Below the pieces are notes generated by a model that was not told the origin of the DNA, ran no database searches, and worked only from the letters and a program-made list of their open reading frames with translations. The translations under genes were made by a program, and so were the position numbers. From Vibrio sp. RE88 (GTDB taxonomy: Bacteria > Pseudomonadota > Gammaproteobacteria > Enterobacterales > Vibrionaceae), in the NCBI RefSeq assembly GCF_013113835.1, contig NZ_VTYQ01000006.1:124001-188000 (forward strand): DNA of 64,000 nt, given 5' to 3'. Shown piece by piece: positions 1 through 9,008 of the stretch (position 1 is its first letter; each line of letters opens with the position of its first letter).

Positions 1-909
1 ATAAAGCATGCCAATAACATTATCGTATTGGTCTCGAATCGGCTGATATGCGGTTATATACCAAGCATCATAAACATAGGCTCTGTTTACCCATTCCTTG
101 CCTTCATGAAGCACCGTTCGATTAACCTGAGGTGATACGCGAGTACCAATCGCACGACCGATTCTTCCTTCACTGTCGAGAGGAACATTCGTGCTGACTC
201 GAAGGTCATCAAGGAAGACTGTCAAGGTGCCAACTGGGCGCAAGCTGTCTTCTTTTGTTGGATATATCAGGTCACGAATTTGATCGACCAATACCGTGCT
301 GTTGTTGAGCAGCAATCCTCCATCAAGAAAACCAATGATGTCATTATGGCGGTTGTAAATCGTAATTACTGTACGGCTGACCAGCCCTCGACCTTCGACT
401 CGCTGACTTTTCAGGATCGGAATTTGCGCTCGTCTGGCCAATTCAGGATCAAGCCAATTCAGCTCATCTTGTTCTAAGACATCAAAGAACGACTCCTTAC
501 GAGTCAAATCGAGATAGCGGAACTTTTTTTCAATCGTATCAACGCGATGAAATCGAAGAAAATCCAACTTATAACGCTTCTTTTGCTCGGAAACCCAACG
601 TTCAAACTCTTGGGTGTCACCGACTTGCTTCACTCTCGATACAAACCCATAAGACTCAGCAAACGCCTTAACGTGATTGGCTTGTTTTTCTTGTATCAAT
701 TCAATGCTATTTTGCGCCACACCTAAGCGCTCAGAGACATCAAGCAATGCACTCTGCCATGTGTAGTGAATTGACCAGTAAACTGTAATTCCAATGAGAG
801 CAATCAATGTGAGTAGGATTGGCGCAGAAGTCAGAAACATGAGGCGATATCGAACCATGGTTTTGAATCGATAACGCCATTTGGACCACAAGCCGCCTTT
901 ACTCGGCAT
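1..909 (-). CDS. Sensor histidine kinase, N-terminal part (cut by window edge)
   Basis: Reading the minus strand from the ATG at 909 gives 303 open codons with no stop before the window edge. A basic N-terminus is followed by one strong membrane segment (about residues 27-50), then a long soluble stretch with the look of a periplasmic Cache-type sensor region. The catalytic domains lie outside the window. The ATG overlaps the last 11 bases of the response regulator gene upstream, so the two are translationally coupled as a two-component pair. The kinase identity rests on this pairing and the topology, not on a visible H box. The ligand is unknown; the divergent tungstate operon suggests an oxyanion or a related metabolic signal. 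Confidence 0.7.
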   Translation of the reverse strand, partial: MPSKGGLWSKWRYRFKTMVRYRLMFLTSAPILLTLIALIGITVYWSIHYTWQSALLDVSERLGVAQNSIELIQEKQANHVKAFAESYGFVSRVKQVGDTQEFERWVSEQKKRYKLDFLRFHRVDTIEKKFRYLDLTRKESFFDVLEQDELNWLDPELARRAQIPILKSQRVEGRGLVSRTVITIYNRHNDIIGFLDGGLLLNNSTVLVDQIRDLIYPTKEDSLRPVGTLTVFLDDLRVSTNVPLDSEGRIGRAIGTRVSPQVNRTVLHEGKEWVNRAYVYDAWYITAYQPIRDQYDNVIGMLY

Positions 910-2347
910 AGTTAGACTCCGCCATTTCCCACTCTTTAAATTTGCGCTCTAGTGTTTTGCGCGCGACACCTAAATCACGTGAGGCCGCGGATTTGTTTCC
1001 GTCGTGGTAATCAACCAGTTGTTGAATATGCGCTCTTTCAACTTCCTTGAGCGACCAGCTATTGGGGTAACCTTCTTTGGCTCCGCTATCATCAGGTAAG
1101 TCCAGCACAGCACTGCCGCTAGATACAGTCACAGACACATGCGTTTGAGGCAGGTATCCATTCACTTCTCGCCAATAATGCGCCGGAGGTTTACCAAGTA
1201 AAATACAACGTTCAATCAAGTTTTTAAGTTCACGAATGTTGCCCGGCCAGTCATAGTCGTTCATCGCGATAATATCTTCATGCGCCCATTTAGGGTCAGG
1301 CATACCCAATTCAGCCGCTAATAAACGGGTAAAGAAAGGCACTAAATCGAGCAGGTCAGCTTTGCGTTCTCTAAGCGGTGCGACGTCGATTTTAAGCACA
1401 TTCAATCGATAAAAGAGGTCTTGGCGAAAATTACCTTTCGACACTTCCTCTGCCAAGTTTCGATTCGTTGCTGCCACGACTCTTACGTCAACGCTGATCT
1501 CTTTTTCACTGCCCACGGGGCGAATCGTTCGTTGTTCGAGAACACGCAGCAATGCCGACTGCATTTGCAATGGCATCTCGCCAATCTCATCAAGAAACAA
1601 AGTGCCGCCGCTAGCAACTCTAAATAACCCTTCGCGGTTTTTTTTCGCACCAGTGAAAGCACCGGATGTATGACCGAACAGTTCACTTTCAAGTAACTCG
1701 GGCGCTATCGCACCGCAGTTGATAGGTACAAACGGCCCTGTTCGCTGACTCGCATCGTGAACACCACGAGCGACCAGCTCTTTACCTGTGCCGGATTCAC
1801 CTTCGATTAATACGGACGCACGTGAAGGGGCAAATTGGGTAATAAGCTGTTTCAGTTGGCGCGTCTTTTCTGAACTGCCAACCATGTCAGTTTTGATAAG
1901 GCGCTTGAAGTCATGTTTTAGTGCGTATTGAAGCCGCTCGTTCAAACGCTTATCCATGCAGCGTTGTACGGCTTTGAGCATCTGATCAAGGTTAAAAGGT
2001 TTGAGAATAAAATCGGACGCGCCGAGCTTAAGTGCTGAAATTGCCGTTTCCAAATCGGCATAACCCGTCATGAAAATCACATCTGACTTTCGGTCTTCGT
2101 CGTTAAATGCCTCTTCCCAGTCGATTCCTGAGCGCCCCGGTAAGTTGATATCCAGTATGATCAAATCATAGTGGTTAACGACCCTAAGCGACTCCGCTTC
2201 CTCAATACTCCCCGACGTGTCCACTCTCGAAAACCACTTGCTGAGTGCTTTCTTGAGAATCGTCTGCATTCCGACTTCATCATCAACCACTAATACGGAA
2301 AATGCTTGATATTGCGCCACTTTACTGGGATCTAACGTTGGGGACAT
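899..2347 (-). CDS. NtrC-family sigma-54-dependent response regulator
   Basis: 482 aa. An N-terminal receiver domain (VVDDE near residue 20, phospho-acceptor D66, K in LKPF near 115) is followed by an AAA+ sigma-54 activator domain with Walker A GESGTGKE, the GAFTGA loop (about residue 230) and WPGNIREL. A Fis-type helix-turn-helix closes the protein (GNKSAASRDLGVARKTL). It is cotranscribed with the sensor kinase downstream (11 bp overlap) and divergent from the tup operon. Two palindromes and a sigma-54 promoter in the shared intergenic region make the tup-mob operon its probable target. The nearer palindrome lies only 27 bp before its own start codon, so autoregulation is likely (inference). 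Confidence 0.93.
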   Translation of the reverse strand: MSPTLDPSKVAQYQAFSVLVVDDEVGMQTILKKALSKWFSRVDTSGSIEEAESLRVVNHYDLIILDINLPGRSGIDWEEAFNDEDRKSDVIFMTGYADLETAISALKLGASDFILKPFNLDQMLKAVQRCMDKRLNERLQYALKHDFKRLIKTDMVGSSEKTRQLKQLITQFAPSRASVLIEGESGTGKELVARGVHDASQRTGPFVPINCGAIAPELLESELFGHTSGAFTGAKKNREGLFRVASGGTLFLDEIGEMPLQMQSALLRVLEQRTIRPVGSEKEISVDVRVVAATNRNLAEEVSKGNFRQDLFYRLNVLKIDVAPLRERKADLLDLVPFFTRLLAAELGMPDPKWAHEDIIAMNDYDWPGNIRELKNLIERCILLGKPPAHYWREVNGYLPQTHVSVTVSSGSAVLDLPDDSGAKEGYPNSWSLKEVERAHIQQLVDYHDGNKSAASRDLGVARKTLERKFKEWEMAESNYAE

Positions 2348-2373
2348 ATTGACTCATTACTCATTTTTATAAT

Positions 2374-2390
2374 TGGGACAGAGTGTACCA
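2374..2390. promoter_or_regulatory. Palindrome, candidate activator site 1
   Basis: Dyad TGGGACA-GAG-TGTACCA, 6 of 7 positions symmetric. It shares its half-site with the dyad at 2419-2435, centre to centre 45 bp. It sits just upstream of the response regulator start and 104 bp upstream of the -24 element of the divergent promoter, the usual place for an NtrC-type enhancer. Confidence 0.6.
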
Positions 2391-2418
2391 AGAAAATTTA
2401 GGACGACGAGAATTAACG

Positions 2419-2435
2419 TGCGACATTTTGTCCCA
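2419..2435. promoter_or_regulatory. Palindrome, candidate activator site 2
   Basis: Dyad TGCGACA-TTT-TGTCCCA, 6 of 7 positions symmetric and close to site 1 (shared consensus TGGGACA-N3-TGTCCCA). It ends 58 bp before the sigma-54 -24 element at 2494. Two similar dyads in one intergenic region next to an NtrC-type gene suggest binding by that regulator. Confidence 0.6.
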
Positions 2436-2493
2436 CATCAAATTTGCAAATACTATCTCATTGATATTTAAGATAAAGGTATTTAGTGTTTAT

Positions 2494-2509
2494 TGGCATC
2501 AAGATTGCT
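2494..2509 (+). promoter_or_regulatory. Sigma-54 promoter of the tup-mob operon
   Basis: TGGCAT-N5-TTGCT, with the exact -24/-12 spacing of sigma-54 promoters and the key GG and GC pairs. It lies 85 bp before the tupA start, faces the operon, and has two palindromes upstream and an NtrC-type gene divergent from it. Confidence 0.75.
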
Positions 2510-2594
2510 ATTCATAGGCGTTAAACATAAAGCCCTCGATAGATCGCTCAGAAGCGGTCGTTTGAGCAATAAAGTTAGTACGGAATGAATAGCC

Positions 2595-3413
2595 ATGAAA
2601 GCAACAACTTTTACCATTGCAGCGGCGTCTTTAGCCTTTATCAATTCTTCAGCCTTTGCGGCGGATGGCAGCCATCACATTCGCTTGGCGACCACCACCA
2701 GTACCTACCATTCTGGACTGTTGGATTATTTACTCCCTCAGTTTGAAAAAGAAACGGGCTACCAAGTCGATGTCATCGCTGCGGGCACGGGGAAATCACT
2801 CAAAATGGGTGAAAATGGCGATGTCGATTTAGTCATGACTCACGCCCCTAAAGCAGAAGCCAATTTCGTTCAAAAGGGTTATGGCGTCTTACCTCGTAAA
2901 CTCATGTACAACGACTTTGTAATTGTCGGACCAGACGCTGACCCAGCCAAGGTTCACGACTCACACGACGTAGCGGAAGCGTTTAAGCACATCGCTAATA
3001 TGAACGCGACCTTTATTTCCCGTGGCGATGATTCAGGCACACACAAAAAAGAAAAAGGGATTTGGCAACAGACCAAAGTCGAACCAAACTTTGGCGGCTA
3101 TCGCTCAGTGGGTCAGGGAATGGGCCCTACCCTAAACATGGCGAATGAGATGCAAGGCTACACCATGACTGACCGTGGTACTTGGCTGGCGTACAACAAT
3201 AAACTCGATCTCAAGATCCTGTTTCAAGGCGATCAAAAGTTGTTTAACCCTTATCAGGTAATTCTGGTGAATCCAGAACGTTACCCAAACATCAATTATC
3301 AAGGGGCTAAAGTTTTCAGTGATTGGTTGGTCAACCCTAAAGGCCAAAAGCTGATCAACGATTATAAGTTGCATGGTAAACAACTGTTTGTTGCCAATGC
3401 AAACGAAAAGTAA
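2595..3413 (+). CDS. tupA: Tungstate ABC transporter substrate-binding protein TupA
   Basis: 272 aa. A Sec signal peptide (cleavage after AFA, about residue 22) leads into LATTTSTYHSGLLDYLLP, the TTTS oxyanion-binding start seen in TupA/WtpA-type proteins, and later SRGDDSGTHKKE. It is periplasmic and hands tungstate (or molybdate) to the membrane permease. It is the first gene of a five-gene operon with permease, ATPase and molybdopterin cofactor genes, behind a sigma-54 promoter. TupA-type proteins usually prefer tungstate over molybdate; the preference here is inferred from family resemblance. Confidence 0.92.
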   Translation: MKATTFTIAAASLAFINSSAFAADGSHHIRLATTTSTYHSGLLDYLLPQFEKETGYQVDVIAAGTGKSLKMGENGDVDLVMTHAPKAEANFVQKGYGVLPRKLMYNDFVIVGPDADPAKVHDSHDVAEAFKHIANMNATFISRGDDSGTHKKEKGIWQQTKVEPNFGGYRSVGQGMGPTLNMANEMQGYTMTDRGTWLAYNNKLDLKILFQGDQKLFNPYQVILVNPERYPNINYQGAKVFSDWLVNPKGQKLINDYKLHGKQLFVANANEK

Positions 3414-3419
3414 CCCGTG

Positions 3420-4118
3420 ATGAACTTAGGGCAGACAACAATAGACGCCTTGGCGTTATTGGCCAGCTTTGATCGGGAGCTATGGGAGATCGTAGCGGTC
3501 TCCTTCAGCGTCTCCATTACGGCCATTTCACTGGTTCTACTGCCAGCGATTCTGTTTTCTTTCATTCTTGCTTACACAGATTTTCGCGGAAAGTGGATTT
3601 TTTTGTCGTTGGTCAATACGTTACAAGCAGTTCCAACCGTTGTAATTGGCCTACTCCTCTACATGATGTTATCTCGCTCAGGCCCTCTCGGGGACTGGCA
3701 AATGCTGTTTACCCAGCGAGCGATGATTGTAGGCCAAATGTTGATCGGCTTTCCGGTTCTGGTCTCTATGATGCACGGTGCGCTGCAATCCAGTGATCGC
3801 CGCGCTGTCGAAACGGCCATTACACTGGGAGCATCCCCTTCACGCCTTGCGGCGACCATGATTTGGGAAACAAGGTTTCCACTCATGGCAGCCACTATCG
3901 CAGCGTTTTCACGCATTGTGACTGAAGTTGGCTGTTCCACTATGGTGGGCGGAAACATTATGGGGATGACGCGTAACATCCCAACCGCGATCGCAATGGA
4001 GAGCCATAAAGGCGCTTTCGCCCAAGGCGTGGCTCTTGGCATGGTTCTACTCGCGCTGGCACTTGTCCTCAACTTTTTCCTCACCAGTATGCGCGGCAAA
4101 GGCTACCTCAGAACGTAA
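3420..4118 (+). CDS. tupB: Tungstate ABC transporter permease TupB
   Basis: About 232 aa with several membrane segments and the permease EAA-type loop (ETAITLGASPSRLAATMIWETRFP), which contacts the ATPase. I take the ATG at 3420; a GTG directly before it (3417) would add one residue. It starts 6 bp after tupA and precedes the ATPase gene by 9 bp. It forms the transmembrane path for tungstate. Confidence 0.9.
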   Translation: MNLGQTTIDALALLASFDRELWEIVAVSFSVSITAISLVLLPAILFSFILAYTDFRGKWIFLSLVNTLQAVPTVVIGLLLYMMLSRSGPLGDWQMLFTQRAMIVGQMLIGFPVLVSMMHGALQSSDRRAVETAITLGASPSRLAATMIWETRFPLMAATIAAFSRIVTEVGCSTMVGGNIMGMTRNIPTAIAMESHKGAFAQGVALGMVLLALALVLNFFLTSMRGKGYLRT

Positions 4119-4127
4119 AGGCGAATT

Positions 4128-4844
4128 ATGACCATCAAAATCACGGCACAAGATATTTCGATGCGCTTTAAAGTACGGGTACTCTTTCATATTCCCTCTT
4201 TGAGCATTGGTCCAAACGATGCCATCTACCTAAAGGGCGACAACGGGGTTGGAAAAACGACGCTACTCAAAATTCTGTCTGGTCTGGCGAAGCCCACAAC
4301 TGGGCACGTCAACGCCCCCTATGATACTTGGGTTAAGCGATTTTTTAGCCGAACAGGAAGAAAAGACGTCATCTATCTGCACCAGTCGCCTTACCTGTTT
4401 GATGGCACGGTTTATCAAAACGTCGTCTATGGCATCAGATACCAACAAGAATCACCTAAAATTAAGCGAGCTCAAGTTATTACTGCGTTACGCATGGTAG
4501 GCTTGGAAACTTTAGCGGATGAACATATTTCTGTACTTTCGGGCGGCGAGAAACAACGCGTTGCGATGGCCAGAGCCTGGATACTCAAACCATCGATTCT
4601 TTTGATGGATGAGCCCAGTGCATCTCTCGATCAAGAGTCCATTGATCGGTTGGTGATAATGGCAAAAGATCTTCTGGCTCGAGGATCAAGTATCGTTGTC
4701 ACTAGCCATCAAGAAAATGCACTGACAGACTTATGCCGCAGGCAGTGGTGGATTAAAGATACGACTCTGATAGAGTCGCCCCTGCTACACGTTATTAAAG
4801 ATACAAGGCAAGAGAACACTTATGCTTCTTCCAACGCAAACTAG
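4128..4844 (+). CDS. tupC: Tungstate ABC transporter ATP-binding protein TupC
   Basis: 238 aa. Walker A is GDNGVGKTT (K43), the signature is LSGGEKQR (about residue 137) and Walker B is [11 protein letters not shown]. This is the cytoplasmic motor that pairs with TupB. An AAAGG-type ribosome site precedes the ATG. Its last 23 bp overlap mobA, so transport and cofactor genes are translated together. Confidence 0.92.
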   Translation: MTIKITAQDISMRFKVRVLFHIPSLSIGPNDAIYLKGDNGVGKTTLLKILSGLAKPTTGHVNAPYDTWVKRFFSRTGRKDVIYLHQSPYLFDGTVYQNVVYGIRYQQESPKIKRAQVITALRMVGLETLADEHISVLSGGEKQRVAMARAWILKPSILLMDEPSASLDQESIDRLVIMAKDLLARGSSIVVTSHQENALTDLCRRQWWIKDTTLIESPLLHVIKDTRQENTYASSNAN

Positions 4845-5409
4845 TTGGGTTATTTTAGCTGGCGGTCAGGCCAGACGTATGGGCGGAAAAGACAAAGGCC
4901 TTATTGAACTCGACAATAAGCCTTTGATTCAACATGTATATGAACGGCTGTCCACACAAGTCTCTGACATCATGGTCAATGCAAACCGTAACCAGGATAC
5001 CTATTCAAAGTATGGTGTCGTGGTCGGCGATAAAATCAAAGGTTTCCCTGGCCCTATGGGCGGTATTCACGCAGGCCTAGCGGCTGCAACTAAAGACTGG
5101 GTAGGGTTTGTTCCGTGCGACAGCCCACAAATCAGCATGGATTTGGTCGCTCGTTTTTGCTCTGCAGTTAAAGAAGATTCAGACATTCTGGTCGCCCATG
5201 ACGGTGACTATCAGCAGCCCGTCTTCACGCTCTACCACAAGCGTGTACTGCCGAAACTAACCGCGTTTCTTGAACGTGGCGATAGAAAAATCATTCTTCT
5301 TTATAAAGAGTGCAAGACGCACTACGTGGACTTTAGCGATGCGACGGATTGTTTCGTTAACCTGAACACCCCTGAAGAACTGGCACAATTTGGAACCATA
5401 CATTCATGA
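4822..5409 (+). CDS. mobA: Molybdenum cofactor guanylyltransferase MobA
   Basis: 195 aa. The nucleotide-binding start [15 protein letters not shown] (about residues 12-26) and the [12 protein letters not shown] and VPCDSP motifs define the MobA family. It joins GMP from GTP to molybdopterin to make the bis-MGD cofactor of DMSO reductase-type molybdo- and tungstoenzymes. It overlaps tupC by 23 bp and the next gene by 4 bp (ATGA). Confidence 0.93.
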   Translation: MLLPTQTSWVILAGGQARRMGGKDKGLIELDNKPLIQHVYERLSTQVSDIMVNANRNQDTYSKYGVVVGDKIKGFPGPMGGIHAGLAAATKDWVGFVPCDSPQISMDLVARFCSAVKEDSDILVAHDGDYQQPVFTLYHKRVLPKLTAFLERGDRKIILLYKECKTHYVDFSDATDCFVNLNTPEELAQFGTIHS

Positions 5410-7181
5410 AACACTCGCTCCCTATCCCAATTCTGGGGTTTGCTGCTTATTCTGGAACCGGTAAAACCACGCTGTTGGAAACTTTGTTGCCAAGATTAAC
5501 TCAGGCAGGATTACGCATTGGTATGCTAAAACACGCACACCATAATTTTGATGTAGATAAAGAAGGCAAAGACAGCTTCCGACTACGTAAAGCTGGCGCC
5601 TCTCAGATGCTCATTTCATCTCGTAATCGATACGCGTTAATGACTGAGACTCCCGAAGCTGAATCTGAATTTGAGTACCTACTTAGCCGCTTCGATACGG
5701 ACACGTTAGACGTCATCTTGGTTGAAGGGTGCAAAAACATCGCCTTTCCAAAAATCGAGCTGCACAGAGAAGAAGTGGGCAAACCTTGGCTGCACCCTAA
5801 CGACAGTAACATCATCGCTATCGCAGCAGACACGTATGTTGAAGATGTATCCCTGCCTCAGATGAATATTAATGATCTTGATGCAATCGCGCGTTTTGTT
5901 TGCGACTACGTCAAGCCCGAGAAGCGAGAGCAACCCGTTAAGACTTCAGGCTGTTGCGACACTTTGTCTCCTGCATTTCTTTCTGTCAGCGAAGGGCAAG
6001 ACAAAATCCTTTCCTCAGTTCAATCCCTGACAGACGTGGAAACATGCACTATTGAGCAAAGCTACGGACGCGTGCTCGCCAGAGATGTGAACTCGCCAAT
6101 TAATGTACCTCAATATACTAACTCTGCAATGGATGGCTATGCCATTCGCAGCGATGATCTGGAAAGAGAACAATACACCGTCGTTGCTGAAGTGCTTGCT
6201 GGGCACGCCTACGACGCGCCTCTTCACAAAGGTGAAGCGGTAAAAATCATGACTGGTGCGCCAACGCCAGAAGGTGGGGACACCGTAGTAATGCGTGAGC
6301 AGGCAAACCAAACTGGAAATCAGGTTTCTTTTGCGGGTGCATCAATTAAAGCTGGCCAAAATGTTCGTCAGGCTGGTGAAGACCTCTCAGTAGACAGTGT
6401 GGTGTTCAGCCAAGGAAAAAGACTAGAGTCACCTGAAATGGGGATGATCGCCTCATTGGGTTTTGCAGAGTGCCCTGTTTTTCGCCGCTTGAAAGTCGCG
6501 GTGTTCTCTACGGGCGATGAAGTGCAGGCGCCGGGAACCGAACAAGCTCCGAATTCTATTTATGACTCCAACCGCTTTACCCTACTTGGCCTGTTAGAAA
6601 AATTGGGCTGTGAGATCATCGACCTTGGTATCCTCGAAGACAATGAACAGAGCATGACGGAGGCCCTGCAAGCAGCCTCGGCTCAAGCGGATGCCATTAT
6701 CACGTCAGGTGGTGTTTCTGTCGGTGATGCCGACTTCATCAAACTCGCTTTAGATAAATTGGGCAGCATTGACTTTTGGCGCATCAATATGAGGCCGGGT
6801 CGCCCGCTGGCCTTTGGTCAGGTGAACGATAAACCCTTCTTCGGCCTACCGGGTAATCCCGTAGCCGTGATGGTGTCGTTCATTAACTTTGTTGAGCCTG
6901 CGCTGCGTAAAATGCAAGGAGAGCAAGTTTGGCAGCCATTGAAAGTCAACGCGGTCGCACTTGAAGACTTACGTTCTCGTCAAGGCCGTACCGAATTCAG
7001 CCGTGGCGTTTATGAGATAGATCCTCAGGGACAATTGACCGTCAGAAGCACAGGGAAACAAGGTTCTGGCATTTTGCGCTCAATGAGTGAGGCCAATTGT
7101 TTAATTGAAGTTTCGCCAGCGATCGATACAGTAAAAATCGGAGAAAGCGTGACAATCATTCCTCTTCAAGGCAGAATCTAG
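5406..7181 (+). CDS. MobB-MoeA fusion protein, molybdenum cofactor synthesis
   Basis: 591 aa made of two enzymes usually encoded apart. Residues 1-170 are MobB: P-loop AYSGTGKTT (14-22), then [15 protein letters not shown] and VEGCKN. After a linker with a Cys pair (SGCCDT), residues from about 190 are Moe[25 protein letters not shown], the MoCF motif [11 protein letters not shown] and [10 protein letters not shown]. MoeA inserts molybdate into adenylylated molybdopterin; MobB is a GTP-binding helper of MobA. The gene overlaps mobA by ATGA and ends the operon ahead of a hairpin at 7191-7209. The coupling links metal uptake directly to metal insertion and nucleotide attachment. Confidence 0.92.
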   Translation: MKHSLPIPILGFAAYSGTGKTTLLETLLPRLTQAGLRIGMLKHAHHNFDVDKEGKDSFRLRKAGASQMLISSRNRYALMTETPEAESEFEYLLSRFDTDTLDVILVEGCKNIAFPKIELHREEVGKPWLHPNDSNIIAIAADTYVEDVSLPQMNINDLDAIARFVCDYVKPEKREQPVKTSGCCDTLSPAFLSVSEGQDKILSSVQSLTDVETCTIEQSYGRVLARDVNSPINVPQYTNSAMDGYAIRSDDLEREQYTVVAEVLAGHAYDAPLHKGEAVKIMTGAPTPEGGDTVVMREQANQTGNQVSFAGASIKAGQNVRQAGEDLSVDSVVFSQGKRLESPEMGMIASLGFAECPVFRRLKVAVFSTGDEVQAPGTEQAPNSIYDSNRFTLLGLLEKLGCEIIDLGILEDNEQSMTEALQAASAQADAIITSGGVSVGDADFIKLALDKLGSIDFWRINMRPGRPLAFGQVNDKPFFGLPGNPVAVMVSFINFVEPALRKMQGEQVWQPLKVNAVALEDLRSRQGRTEFSRGVYEIDPQGQLTVRSTGKQGSGILRSMSEANCLIEVSPAIDTVKIGESVTIIPLQGRI

Positions 7182-7190
7182 CGCAATCAA

Positions 7191-7209
7191 AGGCCAGCTC
7201 AGCTGGCCT
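7191..7209 (+). terminator. Hairpin after mobB-moeA
   Basis: Perfect 8 bp stem AGGCCAGC / GCTGGCCT with a 3-base loop, 10 bases after the stop codon. The T run that follows is weak (TCATTTAT), so termination may be partial and allow some read-through into the DUF2960 gene. Confidence 0.6.
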
Positions 7210-7232
7210 CATTTATCTTAAGAGAAAGACAT

Positions 7233-7499
7233 ATGGCTCGCACAATCCTATATACCTATAAGGCTGAAGACAAAACGCTGACTTTTTCATATCAGCAACA
7301 TCGTAATATTCATGAAGCAGTGGCCGAAGCAGAAGGTATCGATATTTCCGAGTTCCTTAAGATGGAACAGCAGATTGAAGCGGTGTCAGATACTAAGGCA
7401 ATGCGCAATTACCGCGACAACCACTTTAGAAAGCTAGGCTTTGAAAAAATCACGCTTCAACAGAAGCAAAATCTCGGTGTTGGTAAGAAAAACAAGTAA
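7233..7499 (+). CDS. DUF2960 family protein
   Basis: 88 aa, soluble, no signal peptide or membrane segment, basic C-terminus. The sequence, starting MARTILYTYKAEDKTLTFS, fits the DUF2960 family known from Vibrio and relatives; its function is unknown. It starts after AAGAGAAAGACAT. A terminator hairpin lies before it and another after it (7507-7530), so it is probably its own unit. Confidence 0.82.
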   Translation: MARTILYTYKAEDKTLTFSYQQHRNIHEAVAEAEGIDISEFLKMEQQIEAVSDTKAMRNYRDNHFRKLGFEKITLQQKQNLGVGKKNK

Positions 7500-7506
7500 C
7501 CAATGC

Positions 7507-7530
7507 AGGAGCCCCGCCAGTTGGGCTCCT
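7507..7530 (+). terminator. Rho-independent terminator after DUF2960 gene
   Basis: Stem AGGAGCCC / GGGCTCCT (8 bp, perfect) with an 8-base loop, followed by a T-rich stretch TTCCTTTC. It begins 7 bases after the stop. Confidence 0.75.
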
Positions 7531-7783
7531 TTCCTTTCAGAGCATCTGAACGAAAGTATGAGTTAGATTGTCTCCCCTTCGTTCCTGCTTCCCCAGAAAA
7601 CACGTTTATACCTCTCAATCCTGAAAACTTTTTGTTCTTTCACCTAGACGGGATATATTCCTTTATCAAACTATAATCTTCTCCATAACATCTAATATAC
7701 TGAACAACTAAAGTTTATTTTCAAATCTATCAACACAAGCCTTTCTTACCTACCAGATTTGCACTAGAGCACCTAGTCTAACC

Positions 7784-7850
7784 CCCAATTTACCACTGGA
7801 AATTGGGCCAAATCAGGCTATACCTACTACATTGGCCTTTTTCTGATTTG
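7784..7850 (+). promoter_or_regulatory. Leader with overlapping inverted repeats upstream of TadE genes
   Basis: Three inverted repeats share bases here. The first is CCCAATTT/AAATTGGG (7784-7807). The second is GGCCAA/TTGGCC (7806-7837) followed directly by five T. The third is CAAATCAG/CTGATTTG (7809-7850), which cannot form together with the second. A T-tailed hairpin with a competing stem resembles an attenuator. The rest of the gap (7531-7783) is AT-rich, and I saw no other clear signal in it. Confidence 0.35.
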
Positions 7851-7902
7851 AGGCTCAACACATTTGTGTGATTGACTGTTTTTAGGTTAAGTAGGTGTGA
7901 GT

Positions 7903-8445
7903 ATGAGATCGAACATCCATAACTCAATACAGGTACAAACTGGCAAGTCAAATTGCAGAATCAATTCGTCTGAAAACAAGCCACACCGCCCAGTACGACA
8001 TCGCCGCAAGCAATTTGGTGGCTCTATTGTCGAGTTTGCCCTTGCAGCAAGTTTCTTCTTCGCTATTTTCATGACCATCCTTGACCTTTCGGTATACGGC
8101 TACGTCAAACTGACTATGCAGAATGCGGTCCGAGAAGGTGCACGTTACGCCGTCACAGGCCGTTCAGACCTAGACCCTGATGGCAACGGTGATCGTGAAG
8201 CGGCCGTCATTCAAATGATCTCTGACGCCTCTAACGGCTATCTAGAACAAGTGATGAATGTCGACGACATACGTGTTGAAGATATCGATGGCAACGCTGT
8301 CGCATCTTTTGGTAGTGCCGGTGACATCATCGCGATTCATTTGGACTGCGAATGGCCTGCTGCCAGCCCACTCACCTACCCATTTGTTGAAGGTGGTAAA
8401 TACCAATTTACCGTCAGTACGGCGATGAGAAACGAGGCATTTTGA
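7903..8445 (+). CDS. TadE-like pseudopilin
   Basis: About 180 aa from the ATG at 7903, which has AGGTG six bases upstream; a GTG at 7897 would add two residues. After about 40 polar residues comes GGSIVEFALAASFFFAIF, a class III pilin-like signal with the conserved glutamate, then one membrane helix and YVKLTMQNAVREGARYAV, typical of TadE-family proteins. The remainder is periplasmic. First of three genes, with a 3 bp gap to the next. Probably a minor pseudopilin or envelope protein, but no tad secretion genes are nearby. Confidence 0.82.
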   Translation: MRSNIHNSIQVQTGKSNCRINSSENKPHRPVRHRRKQFGGSIVEFALAASFFFAIFMTILDLSVYGYVKLTMQNAVREGARYAVTGRSDLDPDGNGDREAAVIQMISDASNGYLEQVMNVDDIRVEDIDGNAVASFGSAGDIIAIHLDCEWPAASPLTYPFVEGGKYQFTVSTAMRNEAF

Positions 8446-8448
8446 TTT

Positions 8449-8997
8449 ATGCGTATATCTAGATCTCTCCCCAAAAAACAAGGTGGCTTTGCCGCCGTTG
8501 AAATGGCGCTAATCACACCTTTTATGTTGGTCTTGATTGGGGGAATCATTGAGGTGACGCAATTGTTGCAATCCAACAGTGTGATGATAGGGATGAGCAG
8601 AGAGGCCGCAAACTTAGTCTCGCGAACCAGTACCAATACCCCGGATGAGATTATGACTTTGGTCGCGACAACATCTGCGCCATTAGACATGAACAGTGAT
8701 GGGATTATGTACATCACGCTGGTGGTTGGGCAAGAAGCTGCGGATCCATATGTTAGCGAACAATATGTGTGGAGTAACTCGGGGCTAGTTCATAGCAGCT
8801 CAACTTGGGACCAGTGTACGACTTGGACAAATAATCAATGTGAACTGCCTGACCCACTTCCTGAGCTGACTGATTTTCCAATCACTTTGGCAGATAACGA
8901 ATCCGTTTATGTGGTTGAAATACATTACGAATATACGCCATTGACTAACTATCTATACGACAGCTCATTTGTGATGAGCGATTTTACCTACTTATAA
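8449..8997 (+). CDS. TadE-like pseudopilin, second copy
   Basis: 182 aa. The start QGGFAAVEMALITPFMLVLIGGIIE has the G-x4-E pilin-like signal and a single N-terminal helix; a TadE-like segment (QSNSVMIGMSREAANLVSR) and a periplasmic C-terminus with a Cys pair (QCTTW, QCELP) follow. It starts 3 bp after the first copy and is followed 11 bp later by the TadG-like gene. Likely a partner of both neighbours in one envelope complex (inference). Confidence 0.8.
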   Translation: MRISRSLPKKQGGFAAVEMALITPFMLVLIGGIIEVTQLLQSNSVMIGMSREAANLVSRTSTNTPDEIMTLVATTSAPLDMNSDGIMYITLVVGQEAADPYVSEQYVWSNSGLVHSSSTWDQCTTWTNNQCELPDPLPELTDFPITLADNESVYVVEIHYEYTPLTNYLYDSSFVMSDFTYL

Positions 8998-9008
8998 GGA
9001 CGAAGTTT

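Noticed and set aside
280..477. Plus-strand open frame of 65 codons
   Set aside because: It lies antisense inside the sensor kinase gene, has no ribosome site and no recognisable motif.
3659..4099. Minus-strand open frame of 146 codons inside tupB
   Set aside because: It is antisense to a clear permease gene with family motifs; no ribosome site or homology cue.
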